This document shows, piece after piece, positions 1 to 13,300 of a stretch of 64,000 bases of DNA. The position numbers and the translations under genes were made by a program. The DNA lies in contig NC_067201.1 in assembly GCF_000699445.3 (NCBI RefSeq), positions 15,741,501 through 15,805,500 of the forward strand. Direction: 5' to 3'. The notes beneath the pieces were generated by a model, which was given only the letters and a program-made list of their open reading frames with translations, did not search any database and was not told the DNA's origin. Every line of letters begins with the position of its first letter. The stretch's first letter is position 1. This stretch comes from Schistosoma haematobium (Eukaryota > Platyhelminthes > Trematoda > Strigeidida > Schistosomatidae).

Positions 1-564
1 TCTTACAAAGCACGAAGGCTAAGTGGAATGTACTAAAACCAGAAGCAGTTCGTACCATTAATAAAACTTGATGCATGTACCAGATTCACAGGTAAAATCA
101 TATTGTTAATTGCTGTGAGATGCAACCATACTTTTATAACGAGGTATTAAGAAAGACTATCTTTAAGAAATGATTTGTTACTACTGTTCCATAAATGTTA
201 CATGACGGGAAATCCTGAATAAAGTGTACAATAACAATTTTATTTTACTTCAATTTTAGTCATACGCACAGGCTAAGTAGACAAGCAACAGCAGCTAACT
301 TTTTTATGTTACTAGGGTGCAACTGTAATATAATATGTATCGATAAGAAATATGAATCACCTGCACATTTACAGAGACACACCGTGCTCCCTTAAATTGT
401 ACAAGAACCTGTGAAACAAGTGGACAAATTACGATACTTCTATCGATTTAGAAGTTTGACAATAAGACTTAAGGGAAAACTGTTGGACAGCCGATTGTGA
501 AAGGCCTATTTTGCAGTATGTAAAGAACGATTACATATTTTCAGTGAATATTAATCATTCTTAC
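1..564. other. intron of the phosphomannomutase gene or its continuation
   Basis: The exon ending at 565 is followed by a GTAAGA donor on the minus strand, so this stretch is its downstream intron. I looked for the next phosphomannomutase exon (the stretch ending in the conserved GGQISFDVFP region) and did not find it. Confidence 0.6.
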
Positions 565-1086
565 CGCATCATATTCAGCAAATTCATCTCGTTCTTCCTG
601 ACTACAGCTTCGTCCAACTGGACACACATTTATCAAACCATTTCTGAATTCAATAAAATTTCCTCTTTTCCTCGGAAGCCAGAGGTTTGACATATACTGG
701 AGACAGAAATTGATGAAACGTTGAAGGATGTTCTCACCAACATGCTCAACAATATTCTGAAATGAAATTACATCGAAGAAAACTTGGTTACATACTGTGC
801 TTTTAATTTTCTGACCATAACTGTGTACTACCAAACCATTTTCAGAGAATATATATATAAATTTTTCGGTAGCTTCATGCGTAAATTAAAAGCGTTATTT
901 GTAAAAATTCTTACCGAGTGTCCCAATCTGTGAAGAAACCTTCTGGAAATCGGAACCACTAACCACAGCCAAGGGAATATTAGAGCACAATTTAAGCAAA
1001 CATTCAGTCATATGATCGGATATAATATTGCGTGGCTTTGTAAGTGTTCCATCAACGTCAAACAGGCATATTACTTTTTTGTTCAT
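565..1086 (-). CDS. PMM2: phosphomannomutase, 5' part (exons 1-3)
   Basis: Phosphomannomutase interconverts mannose-6-phosphate and mannose-1-phosphate in the cytosol, feeding GDP-mannose synthesis for glycosylation. Three exons read in frame: 1086..915, 872..796 and 756..565, giving 147 residues; the remaining exons lie beyond the left edge. Exon 1 holds the HAD-superfamily motif FDVDGTLT (Asp10 nucleophile, Asp12) and SGSDFQK. Exon 3 holds LPRKRGNFIEFRNG and VGRSCSQEER, the substrate-binding stretch whose arginines are conserved in human PMM2. The ATG at 1086 is chosen because a longer reading would begin at a TTG. Introns are 42 and 39 nt. The second is in frame and has no stop, so a naive ORF runs through it and adds 13 residues absent from the family; it has GTATGT and TTTCAG ends and removing it restores a gap-free match to PMM2. 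The symbol is given by orthology to human PMM1/PMM2, which cannot be told apart here. Confidence 0.93.
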
Positions 1087-1908
1087 AGTAAACAAACAAC
1101 TAATAAAACGGTTAATAGAATATTATTTTTATAACGATTTAAAAGTAGATATGAAGGTTTACAGAACATACAATTCGAAGCAAATCAATTCAAGAGACTT
1201 ATCTCTGATTCTATGAGGTGAATTCGAAATTTCTATATCTTTAGTCATTCTACGACAAATGTCCAATTCTAAGTCTTTTTTTCATTTTTACGTATGGTTT
1301 TATAAGCAAAAAGCTTTTAGCATCCGCGAAGTGTTCAGTAGGAAATTTTGAAGTATAAAAAACAACAAAGAAATTAAGACTGTTCCCAGAACAACTAAGA
1401 GGAAGCAAGTAATAACAAACAGTCCTGATAATTAGATCGGATGATCAAACCGGGTGGTTAAAAGAACAGATCTTTTATATCAACAGATACACGTGTATCT
1501 ATTTAAGTAGATCCAATAAAGAAAAAGACTAGAAAACCGGTAATATTAAAGGAACTTGTATAAACGAATATAATTGTGTAAAATAATGGTCACTTATGTC
1601 TTAAAGCTCATATAATAGAGCTTATCTGAAGGATAAGATTTATATTGATATGAATAGAGATTCGACTAAGGACGATACTATGATATCTAACTTAAGTTTA
1701 TATATCAAGTACTATATACATATTAGAGTCTATTATATGTTTATTATTTTTCTAATAAGTTTAGCTAGAATCCCTTGGAGTTATAAAGAAGAACAATTAG
1801 TTAATCATTGAAATATTTATTTGGTGATATGACGTGTCGATTTAACTCTACGAATGAACCGTTTCCTATGATGCTAAAATAAATTTCGAAATATGCAGTG
1901 TAAATTTG

Positions 1909-2195
1909 GAGAAACTATAATTTATGGACGAACCAACCAGGTATAATTAGACGGGTATAAAGTATTGGCGCGAAATTCACTCATCCATTTACCTTAGTAC
2001 GGTTTTGACATTAAAGCTGATGTCAGTTCGTTATGAAAACCCTAAATCTGATTTGTAATCTTAACCCTAAAATGTAAACCTGCATTCTAATTCCTTACAC
2101 CAATTTATAACCCTCGTTTGGTCGTAGAGAGTTGAAAACTCTCAGTGTCATTCCCGAGTCGCACAAATGCAACCCATAATTTATAGTTTCACCGT
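1909..2195 (+). mobile_element. MITE-like DNA transposon, copy 1
   Basis: A roughly 290-bp non-coding element with terminal inverted repeats. The left end reads GGAGAAACTATAATTTATGG and the right end, reverse-complemented, GGTGAAACTATAAATTATGG. The interior shares blocks with the copy at 17.46 kb in the opposite orientation, including GGCGCGAAATTCA, a GCTGATGTCA block and GAAAACCCTAAATCTGAT. No transposase is encoded. Target duplications are not clear; both flanks begin with GTAA, which may be chance. The terminal pattern could fit a Merlin-type element but I cannot confirm that. Confidence 0.75.
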
Positions 2196-4345
2196 AAGTG
2201 CTATAATTTAGTAAACAATGATACTTCCATTTCAGATTCGAAAGGAGCAGCAAAACTGTCATTTTCCAGAACACTTTGTGACGCAACCCATCACAATATA
2301 TAATGACGCTGACTACGTAGCTAACAGTAACCTTGGGAAACCCAAATAAGCACGGGGAAAATAGTTACTTTGTGGATTGTTAAAACACAAAAAAAACACT
2401 GTCTTATATTTCTCGAAATATAAAAATATTCGAATAATTCATCATTGTTTACTCATTTTCATCATTCAATTTACAATTTTCTTTGTCAGATGGCCATGTG
2501 ACGACTTAGTGTAAAGTGGTCGTTAACTTTTCCGTTAAAATTTTAGTTATTGTTCAAACATTAGTTATGAAAACTCATGAACAGCAGCGTTTTTGAGCTT
2601 GAGACAAAGGTTTTCTGTACGATGTTGATGCTTGGAGTTGTAGTGACCGACTTTTATCGAGAGGAAGCGGATGGTTTAATGGAAACAACAATTATTATAA
2701 CCAATCGCACCGGTTACCGTTTTATTGTACTTATTTGTTTAACTGTAATAAAGACATTGTCACCTTGCACAAATTTGGTTACTCTCAGTAACCACACTTG
2801 AAACCTGGCACGATATCTGTATTCTTTTGATACCACGAGTTCGCCAAGAAATACACCTCGACTACAGCGATCAACTGCCTTCTGATATTTGACTTAAGGA
2901 GGATCTTGACGGTTAGGTTGCACGTGGTCTGCCTGTAGTGGTGATCATAGTCAACCGCGACTCCAAGCCACACTACAGAGTCTTTCCCCAAGGCTAAACA
3001 TGCCACCGTTAGTATAAGGACGTTTGAAATTCCCGTTCAACTCATACCAGAGCATCTTGCCCATTTTGTCCTGCAAACTGGGTAGGAGGTCAGAGCTGTC
3101 TTTAAATGCCTGAGGTATGAGAGAATCATTAGAAACCGTGATTGAATTTCCAAGTTTTAGGGTGTGTTGATTCGTGGGTTCACAGAAATGTCTAGGGAGC
3201 CAGTGATGGAGAACACAAATATGCTGAAAGAATCCAACACAAAAGATGTCACAGAATAGTCAAGTTTTAGCGTAGCCTCACAAATGTCGATGCGTTTTGC
3301 GTGAATACTATTGTTGTCGAAGACCCATTCAGAATTGCTTTTCTTAGGTTGCTGACTAAGTTTTCCGCAGACATAACAACAGAATGATTATTTTGCATAG
3401 AAAATCCCTAGCAGTCATATTTCATGTACGTCCATACCCAATTACAATCTGACTTATTTAGGTTATCGTGCGCAACGTCTGTGAGATTTGTGAATTTGTC
3501 ACACTATGCATCACAGATGACGGCAACGTGGAATCCAGGTCGAGTAAATGAGTTCTTCACAACAATTGTGAAATATAAGTTGTAGGATAGGTCCTAGCAA
3601 TACTTTACTGGCGCAAAGCAGTGCGCGTGGAATCAGTATATAAAGAAATGCATAAGCTCAACAATCTAAGACCGCTTGAAACAAACACAGATGGATCGTA
3701 CTCACTATCTGATAAAGTAATATTGACACAGTAGATGGGTAATAATCACAGATTTGAAGCCTTATCTAAATCCCTGCTTTCGAACTCTTGGATTCTGTAC
3801 TTACAGTCGGCACCCTGAAAGTGTTGTGCCATCTGAATTCGGAGACATCAATAGTTTTAGATAAATATGTATACTTATTAAATGTGTCAACTCCCTAAAT
3901 GATTTAGATTTACTAGGCTTTGAACAGTCAAGTGGCTAGAAGGCCGTTAACAAACAATCGCAATTACAAGATGTTAGTTAAAATTTGATTTTGAGGGAAG
4001 CAGATATTATGCAGACTTTTAAACAAACAGAGCGGCGAAGCTCAATCCTGTGGAGCAATCCTAATGGTACCATAAATCCTGATGAGCCATCGCGTCACAA
4101 GTGTGTGCTATAAAAGCTTTGATTCCATCGCTATGATGAATTTGGGAGTCTAACTAAATCACCTGGTTTATAATAAGTTATCCTAAAGATATTGGATGTT
4201 GGAAAATCGTTTGTACACTAACTATATACTGTCAGTAAATAGCGCAGTCTTCAAACGTCTGGTAACAGGAAGCTATGAGGTCATATTATCTAGCTGTTAC
4301 ACTGTTAGTATGTAAGTGTGAGATATGATCAGCTTTATACTTAAG
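2196..4345. other. no recognised gene; may hold 5' exons of the next gene
   Basis: No reading frame here resembles a known protein. The plus-strand gene starting at 4346 must have earlier exons with a start codon and probably a signal peptide, and they could lie here. One open stretch with splice-like ends exists at about 3597..3715 but its phase does not join the exon at 4346. The stretch 2800-3080 is less AT-rich than its surroundings and may be an old repeat. Confidence 0.4.
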
Positions 4346-7300
4346 TATTTGTAAATTATGAAACTGAGGGCACCTGTGAAATTCCTGCGAAATATGTGAA
4401 AACTCTGTTTTCTATTGAAAATGGGAAGGAAACAACTATTCAAATCCTGAAATCACAACTTATACAAACTTTAGAAAGTTTATGGGGATCATGTCATATG
4501 ATAGTGTCTGAAAATACAAATTCAGATGCTGTAGAGGATATCGTTGTTGTTTATAAAAACATGTAAGTTATTCGTCAAAATAATTTTACACCATTCAGGA
4601 CGAAAGATTGCTTTTTTTGCTACGATTTCATATTCAGAAGTCCAAATGTTATACAGTATAGACGAAGTATGTGTTTTTCAACAAAAATATATGGTTTCGA
4701 TTTCAGGTCAATGTCAAAGACCTGAATTCGGATCAAATGAATCTACTATATGTGGATCACTTGCTACATCGGAATTAGAGACGGGCTTCGTTCGTTCTCG
4801 TGAGGATTACTCGGATTTTAATTGTAAAAGCATTATTGAGGGCGTTTTCGCCTTTGACTATCGAATTGTTGGAAGTACTGGATTATGCAGTAGTCCTTTT
4901 AGTTTAATAAAAGCATGTCAAAGACAAGGGTCTCCGCTTAGAGATAATTCCATCTTAGAACAGACGTTTGGTTACTGCCCAAACTTTCAAGATCAGTCGA
5001 TCCTTGAAGATCCCAATATAGTTTTTGGAAAAGCAAATATTTGGCGATGTTACGGACGCTGGACAGATAAAAGTGGAACTATTTGGGCTGCAATTGCTTA
5101 TGATACTAACCAGCTGAGATTCCGATACCGGTGTTTAACTACACGTATTGATCAACAAAATCCTCAAGATATATATTATTGGGGTAAGTTGGTGGTGGAA
5201 CTCAAAATTAGAGTAGACTTTCAAAATTTCTTTTTTACAGATTAAGAGTAACGTTTTGCGCCTTCGACTTTGACAGGTGTTGTTTAGCCATTCAAGTCTA
5301 TTCGAATCCTTTTCATCATTAGAAGACCTTAGCACTGACAATTGTAGATAGAAATATACAATGAATTTGGGTTGCGATTCGCTTTCCCACACTGTTTCCA
5401 ACCTTCCACTATGCGAACATTGGGTTACTATAACTACTGCAAGATAAAATCCTTGCTAGTTTGACCAACTTCAGTCTAGCGTTTAATGCTCTATCAAAAG
5501 TATTTGTCAGTTACTCATAATATTGAGTGATTGTTAGGCTTCAATCAATGTGCTAACTGAACCAAGGCTATAAAAGATTGATGCTATGACTTAGTTAATT
5601 AAAAATGGGTATATACAAAACAGTATACCGAGACTTTATTTATAATTTTAAGATAATTTTAAGATTTGATATATATTAAATGGTTAGTTACAAGTAGAAT
5701 CGTTCTAGTGGTAGCTTTATAGGTAAAACAGACACTGTCTTAGAAGGTTAAGGATACCTGATATAACTCATTTATGGGCTTTAGATTGAGATAAAATGTA
5801 TTCCTAATACAAGAGTACTATTTGTATCACAATGGCTTCAGCTGTCGGTTATTACAATGTCAATAACCCGGGTTGTCAATTCTGAAATTCATTTTGTTTC
5901 AAGCTGGTGTCGGTCAACTCGTATCTTAGTAGTTACTTTGAATGTAACCACTTCACTGAATCTGAACTAAATCTGAATGACTTACCGACGAATGGTCGGT
6001 TTAATATAGAAAATAGCTTTGGTTTATTGGTTCATAAATACAGTGGTATATTGTTGCTACATTTAAATGGTACGTTTACTTTGTTTTGTGAGCAGGTAAC
6101 CGACCAAAATACATTAACCATATTGTTCTAGTAAAATTAGTGCGCAAATAACGTTGGCAGTTTACTGCGTTTATTTAATATTACCACTGAAAGGTCCCTT
6201 CGTCCTACTTTGCACAAAACCGTTAACACATCAAATCGTCTGCGTCATGAATATATATGGTGAATATGACACCGTCAACGTTCCAAAAAACTGAAATGCT
6301 TAAGTTTACAGAAAATAAGTATTTAACTTCAGATTATCTTATATGAGACTATTCGCTTAAAAGAACATGCTTGAGTATGAGTTTTACCATAATATTTTCG
6401 TTAAAAACAATTGTATCTCAAACCACATGTCTTTTGAGCAAACTAATTTAATTTGCCTTCTTTTCAGGTATGTCAACTAACTCAGACTGTAAAGTTTTAT
6501 ATAATTACAATAATGCTCCTATCAGACTAGAACTGCGACCTGCATTTGATCCTACAAGCCAACTAAGTGAACTGCAACCGGGATGTAAACTACCGACTAA
6601 TTTTAGTGGTCATTGGTTTTACCCCAGTGAATATCAGACTTCTGTAAGATTAATTATATTGGTAGATTTTTAAAAATAGTGTATAAAAATTTGCCGATTT
6701 AATACTGAGTTAAACATTGCTATGTTGTGTGCTTATTCTAAGAAGACATTTGTGGCAAATGGGATTTTAACAGATTTTTATTAATTTCGTTTTAAATGGT
6801 GAAATAGATCCACTCACTCATTGAAAGAAATAAATAAAGATGATTTAATTTTGTTTTCAACGATATCGATTGTTAAAGCTGTACAATCACATTTATTTTA
6901 CACAAGGAATATATTACAAGTAATCGTTTTCATAATAATCATGTTCTCATTGCATTATCAGCATTGAGAAAATTAGATCGAATTATTTCAACCATATTTC
7001 CAATATGTTTAAATGGTTATCATAAAATATCCCCAACTGAACTAATCTGGAGATGTGGAACATTGGATACCAACTGAGTAACTTAAAGTTGACGCGCTCT
7101 TAGCGATCCCTAGGAGTCCCGAGTATGTTCTTGCTTGTGTTCATGGACGTTTTCTGCTGAATAGTCCAAAATATGTGATGAAAAAGCCATCGTGTGCTCC
7201 CAAGTTTTCAATGTTTGTTTAGCCGAAGTGAGTTAGCGATTTCATCCCATAATAATCAATAATTTGTTTGAACGTAGGTCCAGAAGACTTTACACGTCAT

Positions 7301-10300
7301 AGATTTTATTGAGTCTTACAAAACGACCTATCTATATTTAACAGTTTGAACTATTCGGTTTAAGATCGAAAGAGATAATAGTGTCTATGTGTACCGAAGG
7401 ATCTTAAAACATTAGTCATCACTGATCCTCATTTAGGTCTGACATTTATTTTGTGTGTAAATTTAGGTCACAATAAGCATATTACGTTATAAAATTAATG
7501 GATATTCAAGTATACATATGCACATATTGATTTAGATCTGGTGAACTAAGTGGGTAGTTTGTACCACATTGTTAGATGAATGAGGTTGATAATGTTAACA
7601 AATAAAACTACAGGTGTTACCTTCACCTTCAAGACCACAAGTCCCACATATCTATCAATAAAGAGTAGTAGAATTTGGAAATAATTTTTTTCAAACATCA
7701 AAAACCAGGTGGTCTTAAAATTTATTGTAACTGATAGAGCAGCTAAAGGTTTATTTACCAGTTTTTTAGCTCTAGTGTTTGTTTAGGGGCTTGTTATACT
7801 GTCCGTGTATATAAGCCAGTGGGAATGGGGTTTGAGCATCTGAATCGGAAGTTGAAAGCTGAGGGCTTTAGTCAACAACCTACCTCCTCTTCGATAATAT
7901 AGATCATGTTCCGTCGTATTGAAGTTCATGTTGATCTAATGACTTTATTCAGTCAATAAAGCAATGTTTGGTATTTTTTTCGTCTCAGCAAACTTCCTCT
8001 AGACATATGTCCTTATGTGAGTTAAAGTAATCTTATTTCATGTACAGACAATGTGATAAGCGTAAAAGTATCCGTTTGCGGGAAATTGGACTTGAAATTT
8101 AGTGTAAATTATTCCAAATCTTTTATTCTTACCACAGGTTGATATCAATGCTACACACATATATATGAAACGAAAGCAAGCAAACTTTTTATACGACCAT
8201 ATTTATTTTGTTTGCCGACAACAACAAGAGTCTCGTTATTTAATGACCGTTATCACTCTTGGTAAATGGTGAGTTTTTATTATACAATCATTTGAGTTTT
8301 TCAAAAATGTATCCATTGTTGCTTTTATCACTGGTTGATGTTAACTCACGTTTTATATGTTCGAACTTAATTGGTAAAAAACTTAAGATTCTTGCTTGCT
8401 GATAGGAATCATCGGAACGTTTACAACCTTGAAACAGACTACCTAACCTCATCAGAAATGCTAATTAGTATCTCGCTAAGAGATATCATAAGCTCGTTAG
8501 TTGATATATATTATCGTTTCGAAGCAAAACTCTAGACATTAACACCATCGAATGCCGGCTCGCCGGTTTAGAGGTTAGGTTTCCACGTGCAAGACCTATG
8601 GTCTCGTGTTGGACTCTCACATTCAGGGTCTTGGATCCTCACTGTTGAGGAATCACATACTATGGTGAAACAGCTGTTTAGTGCTCTCAGGTTTCCAATG
8701 GTGTGCTAACATTGATCAGTTCATGATTTTAGAATATAAATTCAATTTTAATTCTTTGTTGCCCAACAACCGCGGTTGACTTCTTGATAATATTACGACG
8801 CGGGTGTTGGAAATGGATTTTCCATAAAAACTAAAAGTGTTGATCCTAGTAGTTTTGATTAAGAAACGGCATTGGGATAGTTTTCTGAACTAGATCTTTA
8901 AAAAGAAAATTATGGCTACCTTTTTCTAGTTGACAAGTTGGCTTAAAACATTGTTATATACTGTCAGGATTAGTTACTCTAACGTTATAATCCATTTTCA
9001 CGATAAAATCTGACAAAACATTCCACAAATAATTAAATAAACTTATTATACTTGGTTACAAAACCTTACTTCACTCACCTTCATCACTTAATTTACCTTC
9101 AACATTTGAGTGTATTTCTCTTCAAGAAAACATGTGATTTTGTGCCAAACATTTTAAAACATGTTCGTTTTTCTTTATTGGGTACTAAAATGGTCTCAAT
9201 GAATTCTGAAAAAGGATGTAGTCGCCTGATTTCAGTCATTATTAGTGAACTTCGCAATATCTTTTTAAAAATCCAATGCTTTCGGACTACAATTTGGTTT
9301 CGCGATTATTCTTTTTTCTTTTGATATTAAGACAGCTAAGCATAATCTTCATAGTGAACTAATGGTCGTACAAACCTACGAATCCTTAATGAGTTCTGTA
9401 AATATGCGACGTCCGCTGAACTTCACTTACCGTTGACAGAAGATACGTTTCTTACTTCGTAAAATGTCTGAATATAAAATCTTAGCTTTCGTTTTTGGAC
9501 AAGTGTTTCCATATATAATAATAATAACAATTCAAAATTCACGTCGGACGTAATAGACCGAAATCCAGAGTTAGTATTGTGTAATAAAAACGAGAGAAAT
9601 GACTCCTATTCACAGTTGTGAGAAACTATGCACAGTTACAATAATCTCACTGATAAATTGATAGTTATTTTAATAAGAGGATGTTGATTTCACTAACAAT
9701 TGACGGAGATCAGTTTTGTCATAAAAATTTTTAGAACATTTTTGTGTTACCTACCTGACATGGTATCTAAATTAATATAACCTTTTATAAGATTTGCCCA
9801 CCTGTGTATTAAAAATTTCTTTTGTAAATCAAATATAAACTCACGGTAAGTGTATTACAAGATTTCGGAATTCAGTCTTTTGCACCATAAATTTGTCTTT
9901 GATTTTAAGAAAAATATACAGGCCAGTAGTTGCTCTCGGATAAATAATTTTAATTTTAATTGAAGGGGTTTTGTGAAGACTGGTTTAGTTTGTAGTTTGT
10001 ATTCATTACTTATTTGTCCCGTCTGGCGCACTACTCAAAACTAGTGAGCACTGGACATCTATTTCGTGAAAATATGGAACTCCTGAGCTGCACACTCTGT
10101 TGACGCCGTTAGGGATCGGACCTAGCACCACTTTCCATGGCGAGTCCTTAACCATTATCACCACTACGTAGATGCCCGTCTGTATAATTCCGTCTTTAAA
10201 TGATTTTCGACATAGCGCGACGACCATCCAATGTCATTGATATTTGAAATTATTCGATTTCGATTTCCTACTAGAAATCTAGGGATATCTTGAAGTAATT

Positions 10301-13300
10301 CACTAGTGATATTTAGGGTTCTGTCCTTAGTGCAATGCTAAAGAGTCCCATACTATGACGAAAAAACTTTTCAGCCCTCCATCATTCTCAGTAGTATTCC
10401 TAATGAGATCAATATGCGACGGATCCTACCTATAAATTATTATTCCAATTAATATGCATGATATGTAGTTATATCAGTTGCTTTTGTAAGCCCATCCAAT
10501 GTTTATTCCCATGAAATGTGTAGAACAATTAGTGAAATAAACCGGACTTTAACCATTAAAAAACAATTTTTTTGTTTTTGAAGTGAAACAGATTTTATGT
10601 GTATGGATTTTATGCCAAGACACCATAATATAATACGTTTTCGTATGGGTCGTCCGTTTCCATTATTACATCGTGAGCGTCATTCGATGGGTGCAAGTTA
10701 TATGCAACGTTTATATCGTGAAGCATGTCATTGGAGTTCATTTACATTAAATTATATAGAATGGACATATGAATATTTTGTTCAAGATCCACCAACACCA
10801 ATTAATTGTCCTATACAAGGAAAATTTAAATTCATTCAACGTGGTCAACAACAAGAAAAGTATATAACCAAAATACCTGGTGGAATGACTCCTAGACCAT
10901 GGGTTCAAGTAAGATTTATTATTTCAACAATCTAGCATTTAGCAAAAATATTTACAACTATCCGTTTTATATAAATGGCAGAAATATTTTTTCCTAAAGC
11001 ATCCAGTCGCGAAAAGCTTTGGTAAATCATCAGGTGTGATTGCATTTTTCGATTACAATTTCACCAGAATACCTTTTTCGTGAAAGTTTATTATTAAGAC
11101 TGGTATCAAAACGAAACATTTATCTAATAATCCAAGAATTACCACATTTAGCCAGAAAATATTTACATAATTAATTTTCATAAGCTTAACTTCACTATAT
11201 TTACGTATATGCAATGAGTTCGAACAAATGAATTATAAGTATCTATTTTCTTCATTGTGAAGTGTAAACATATACATTTTTTACGGTTAATATAACCGAA
11301 CAACTTTAGTTAGACAACTATTGGAAGCCAAGTAACACTGGATAGTCACTTCATCCTAAAAAGGGACTACCATGAACCTATAAAGGATCCAACCCAAAGG
11401 CTTCGATTCCCACGCTGAGCGCTTGACTTTCGGATCACTGAAGCAAAATCAAATGGTGTACTTGTTTAACCTCAATCAGTTTGCAATATTGCGCACCTCT
11501 TAGAAGTCCCATACTAGGACAAAACAGCTGTTCAATGCTTCCTAGTATTTTTTTATGGTTTTCTTTGTAATGTGATCTATGAGTTTCAACATTCTCCACA
11601 AACAAGCTAAATTAACAGTACAGAGAAGGTGGAGAGAGTGAAGTGGGCGAAGAGCTGGTATATACTAACAAAATCCTTAAAAACCCTAAATCGTTTATTT
11701 ACAACATATATTTGAGTGGAAGATCTATCAGAATACACTTTTCTTACGTAAATATGAGGAAATATACCTAACAGCCATGTTTTAACAGCTCTTATGTTTA
11801 TTTAACTTTATTAAAAGATGTTTTGTAAATTTATCGTGGAGTATATCGATATATCCGAATCATTAACAGGCACTTAAAACTGACTTCTTCAAACAACTGA
11901 TGTATTTTAGAATGAGTTTAGCTCACAAAACCTGCGAAATTTCCTTACACAGGAGTACATAATTAATGAATCTCAACAAAAAAGTATTGTCACACAGTAA
12001 ATTAGAAATAAATTCCCAGGTACTGTACTGATTAAAATGACCACTGCCTTTATCGTTAAATACATAAACATGACTCAACAGTTAAGCGCTACAGTATGTA
12101 CACAATTACGGATACTAAGCTGGTTTGTAATTGTGAGACTTTTGAAAATGACACTATAAATCTTCAAGAATGGAGGATTTATAAAGACATTAACCAATAA
12201 ATATACTTGAGAGTATAATTATTCTATTGGTCAATAAAATTTCAGTAATTGCCTAATTAAGTCATCCATATATTGTAGAATATTGACATTTTCTTATTGA
12301 ATAATGAAAACTGCTTGATGATTAAAGGTAGGAAAGATTGATTCATTTATTATTGATTCGAAATTCATTCAGTCTGATTTTATATTTGTCTTTTACCTTA
12401 AGGTCCTTTGTTACAATTATTGGGAGTCTAATATTGAAGCTTGTTTAAATGATCCGAAAACATTACAGCTTGATGTACAAAAATGTTGGCGATTGGATTT
12501 TTCAGGTCAACCGATATCTGAATATAACGTTGTTGATAATTATATTACATGTGTCGGTTATTGGATGGAAGACACTAAGTCGTTTTTAGTTACTTATGAT
12601 AAAGAAGATCCAGTAAGTTTAATACCTTTAAACTCTAGCGCTTTATTTATAGTTGATAACCAAAATGGTGCAGAAATCACAAAATTTCACATTTAATGGG
12701 CTGATTTGAATTTTGGTTTTCAGATCCGTAACTTGTAGATATTCCATTGATCCTTGCATTACAAAAGGTACTGAGAAAAGACATGATATGACTTTGATCC
12801 ACTATGCTTAAGACAGTAACACTGATACCAGGGATCCAATGGCACAATATTACACCGCTTGATAGTCCATGTAGAATTCTCTTGCGTTTAAGCCCCGATT
12901 AGAACAAGAAAGAAGACAACCGATGTAATGTGCAGTCTGGGACTCGAGCCCAGTACCATTCGCTTTAAACGCCATCACATTATCCACTTATCTACTGAGT
13001 CCTGATATCCACTTGCTTGTTCAGTGAGGTGAAATTTTAAATTCTCCCTTAAAAATGTTTATTACAATATTTTGTAATTTCACAATAAAGCGAAAATAAT
13101 AATTAGCCTGGTCAGAAGTTACACTTTTAACTTCCAGATAGATAGGTTTTAGTTAGGGTTATGCTCCACGTTTTCAGTGTTCTAGCCGTGCGATTTATCC
13201 AGCATTTTCATTTTCCATCCATTTGTCAGAATAATATTGCATATCGAAGTGTTATTTTCATAAAGGATTGTATTTTAATTGTTTAGAGTTATTCATAATT

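Noticed and set aside
3597..3715. Open stretch with AG and GT ends upstream of the cysteine-rich gene
   Set aside because: Its end phase does not match the exon at 4346 and the peptide shows no family resemblance; kept only as a possibility.
4544..4656. ATG-started reading frame leading into the exon at 4657
   Set aside because: The 5' part crosses the donor at 4562/4563 and the 94-nt intron; the upstream exon 4346..4562 joins in phase, so the ATG at 4544 is not the gene start.
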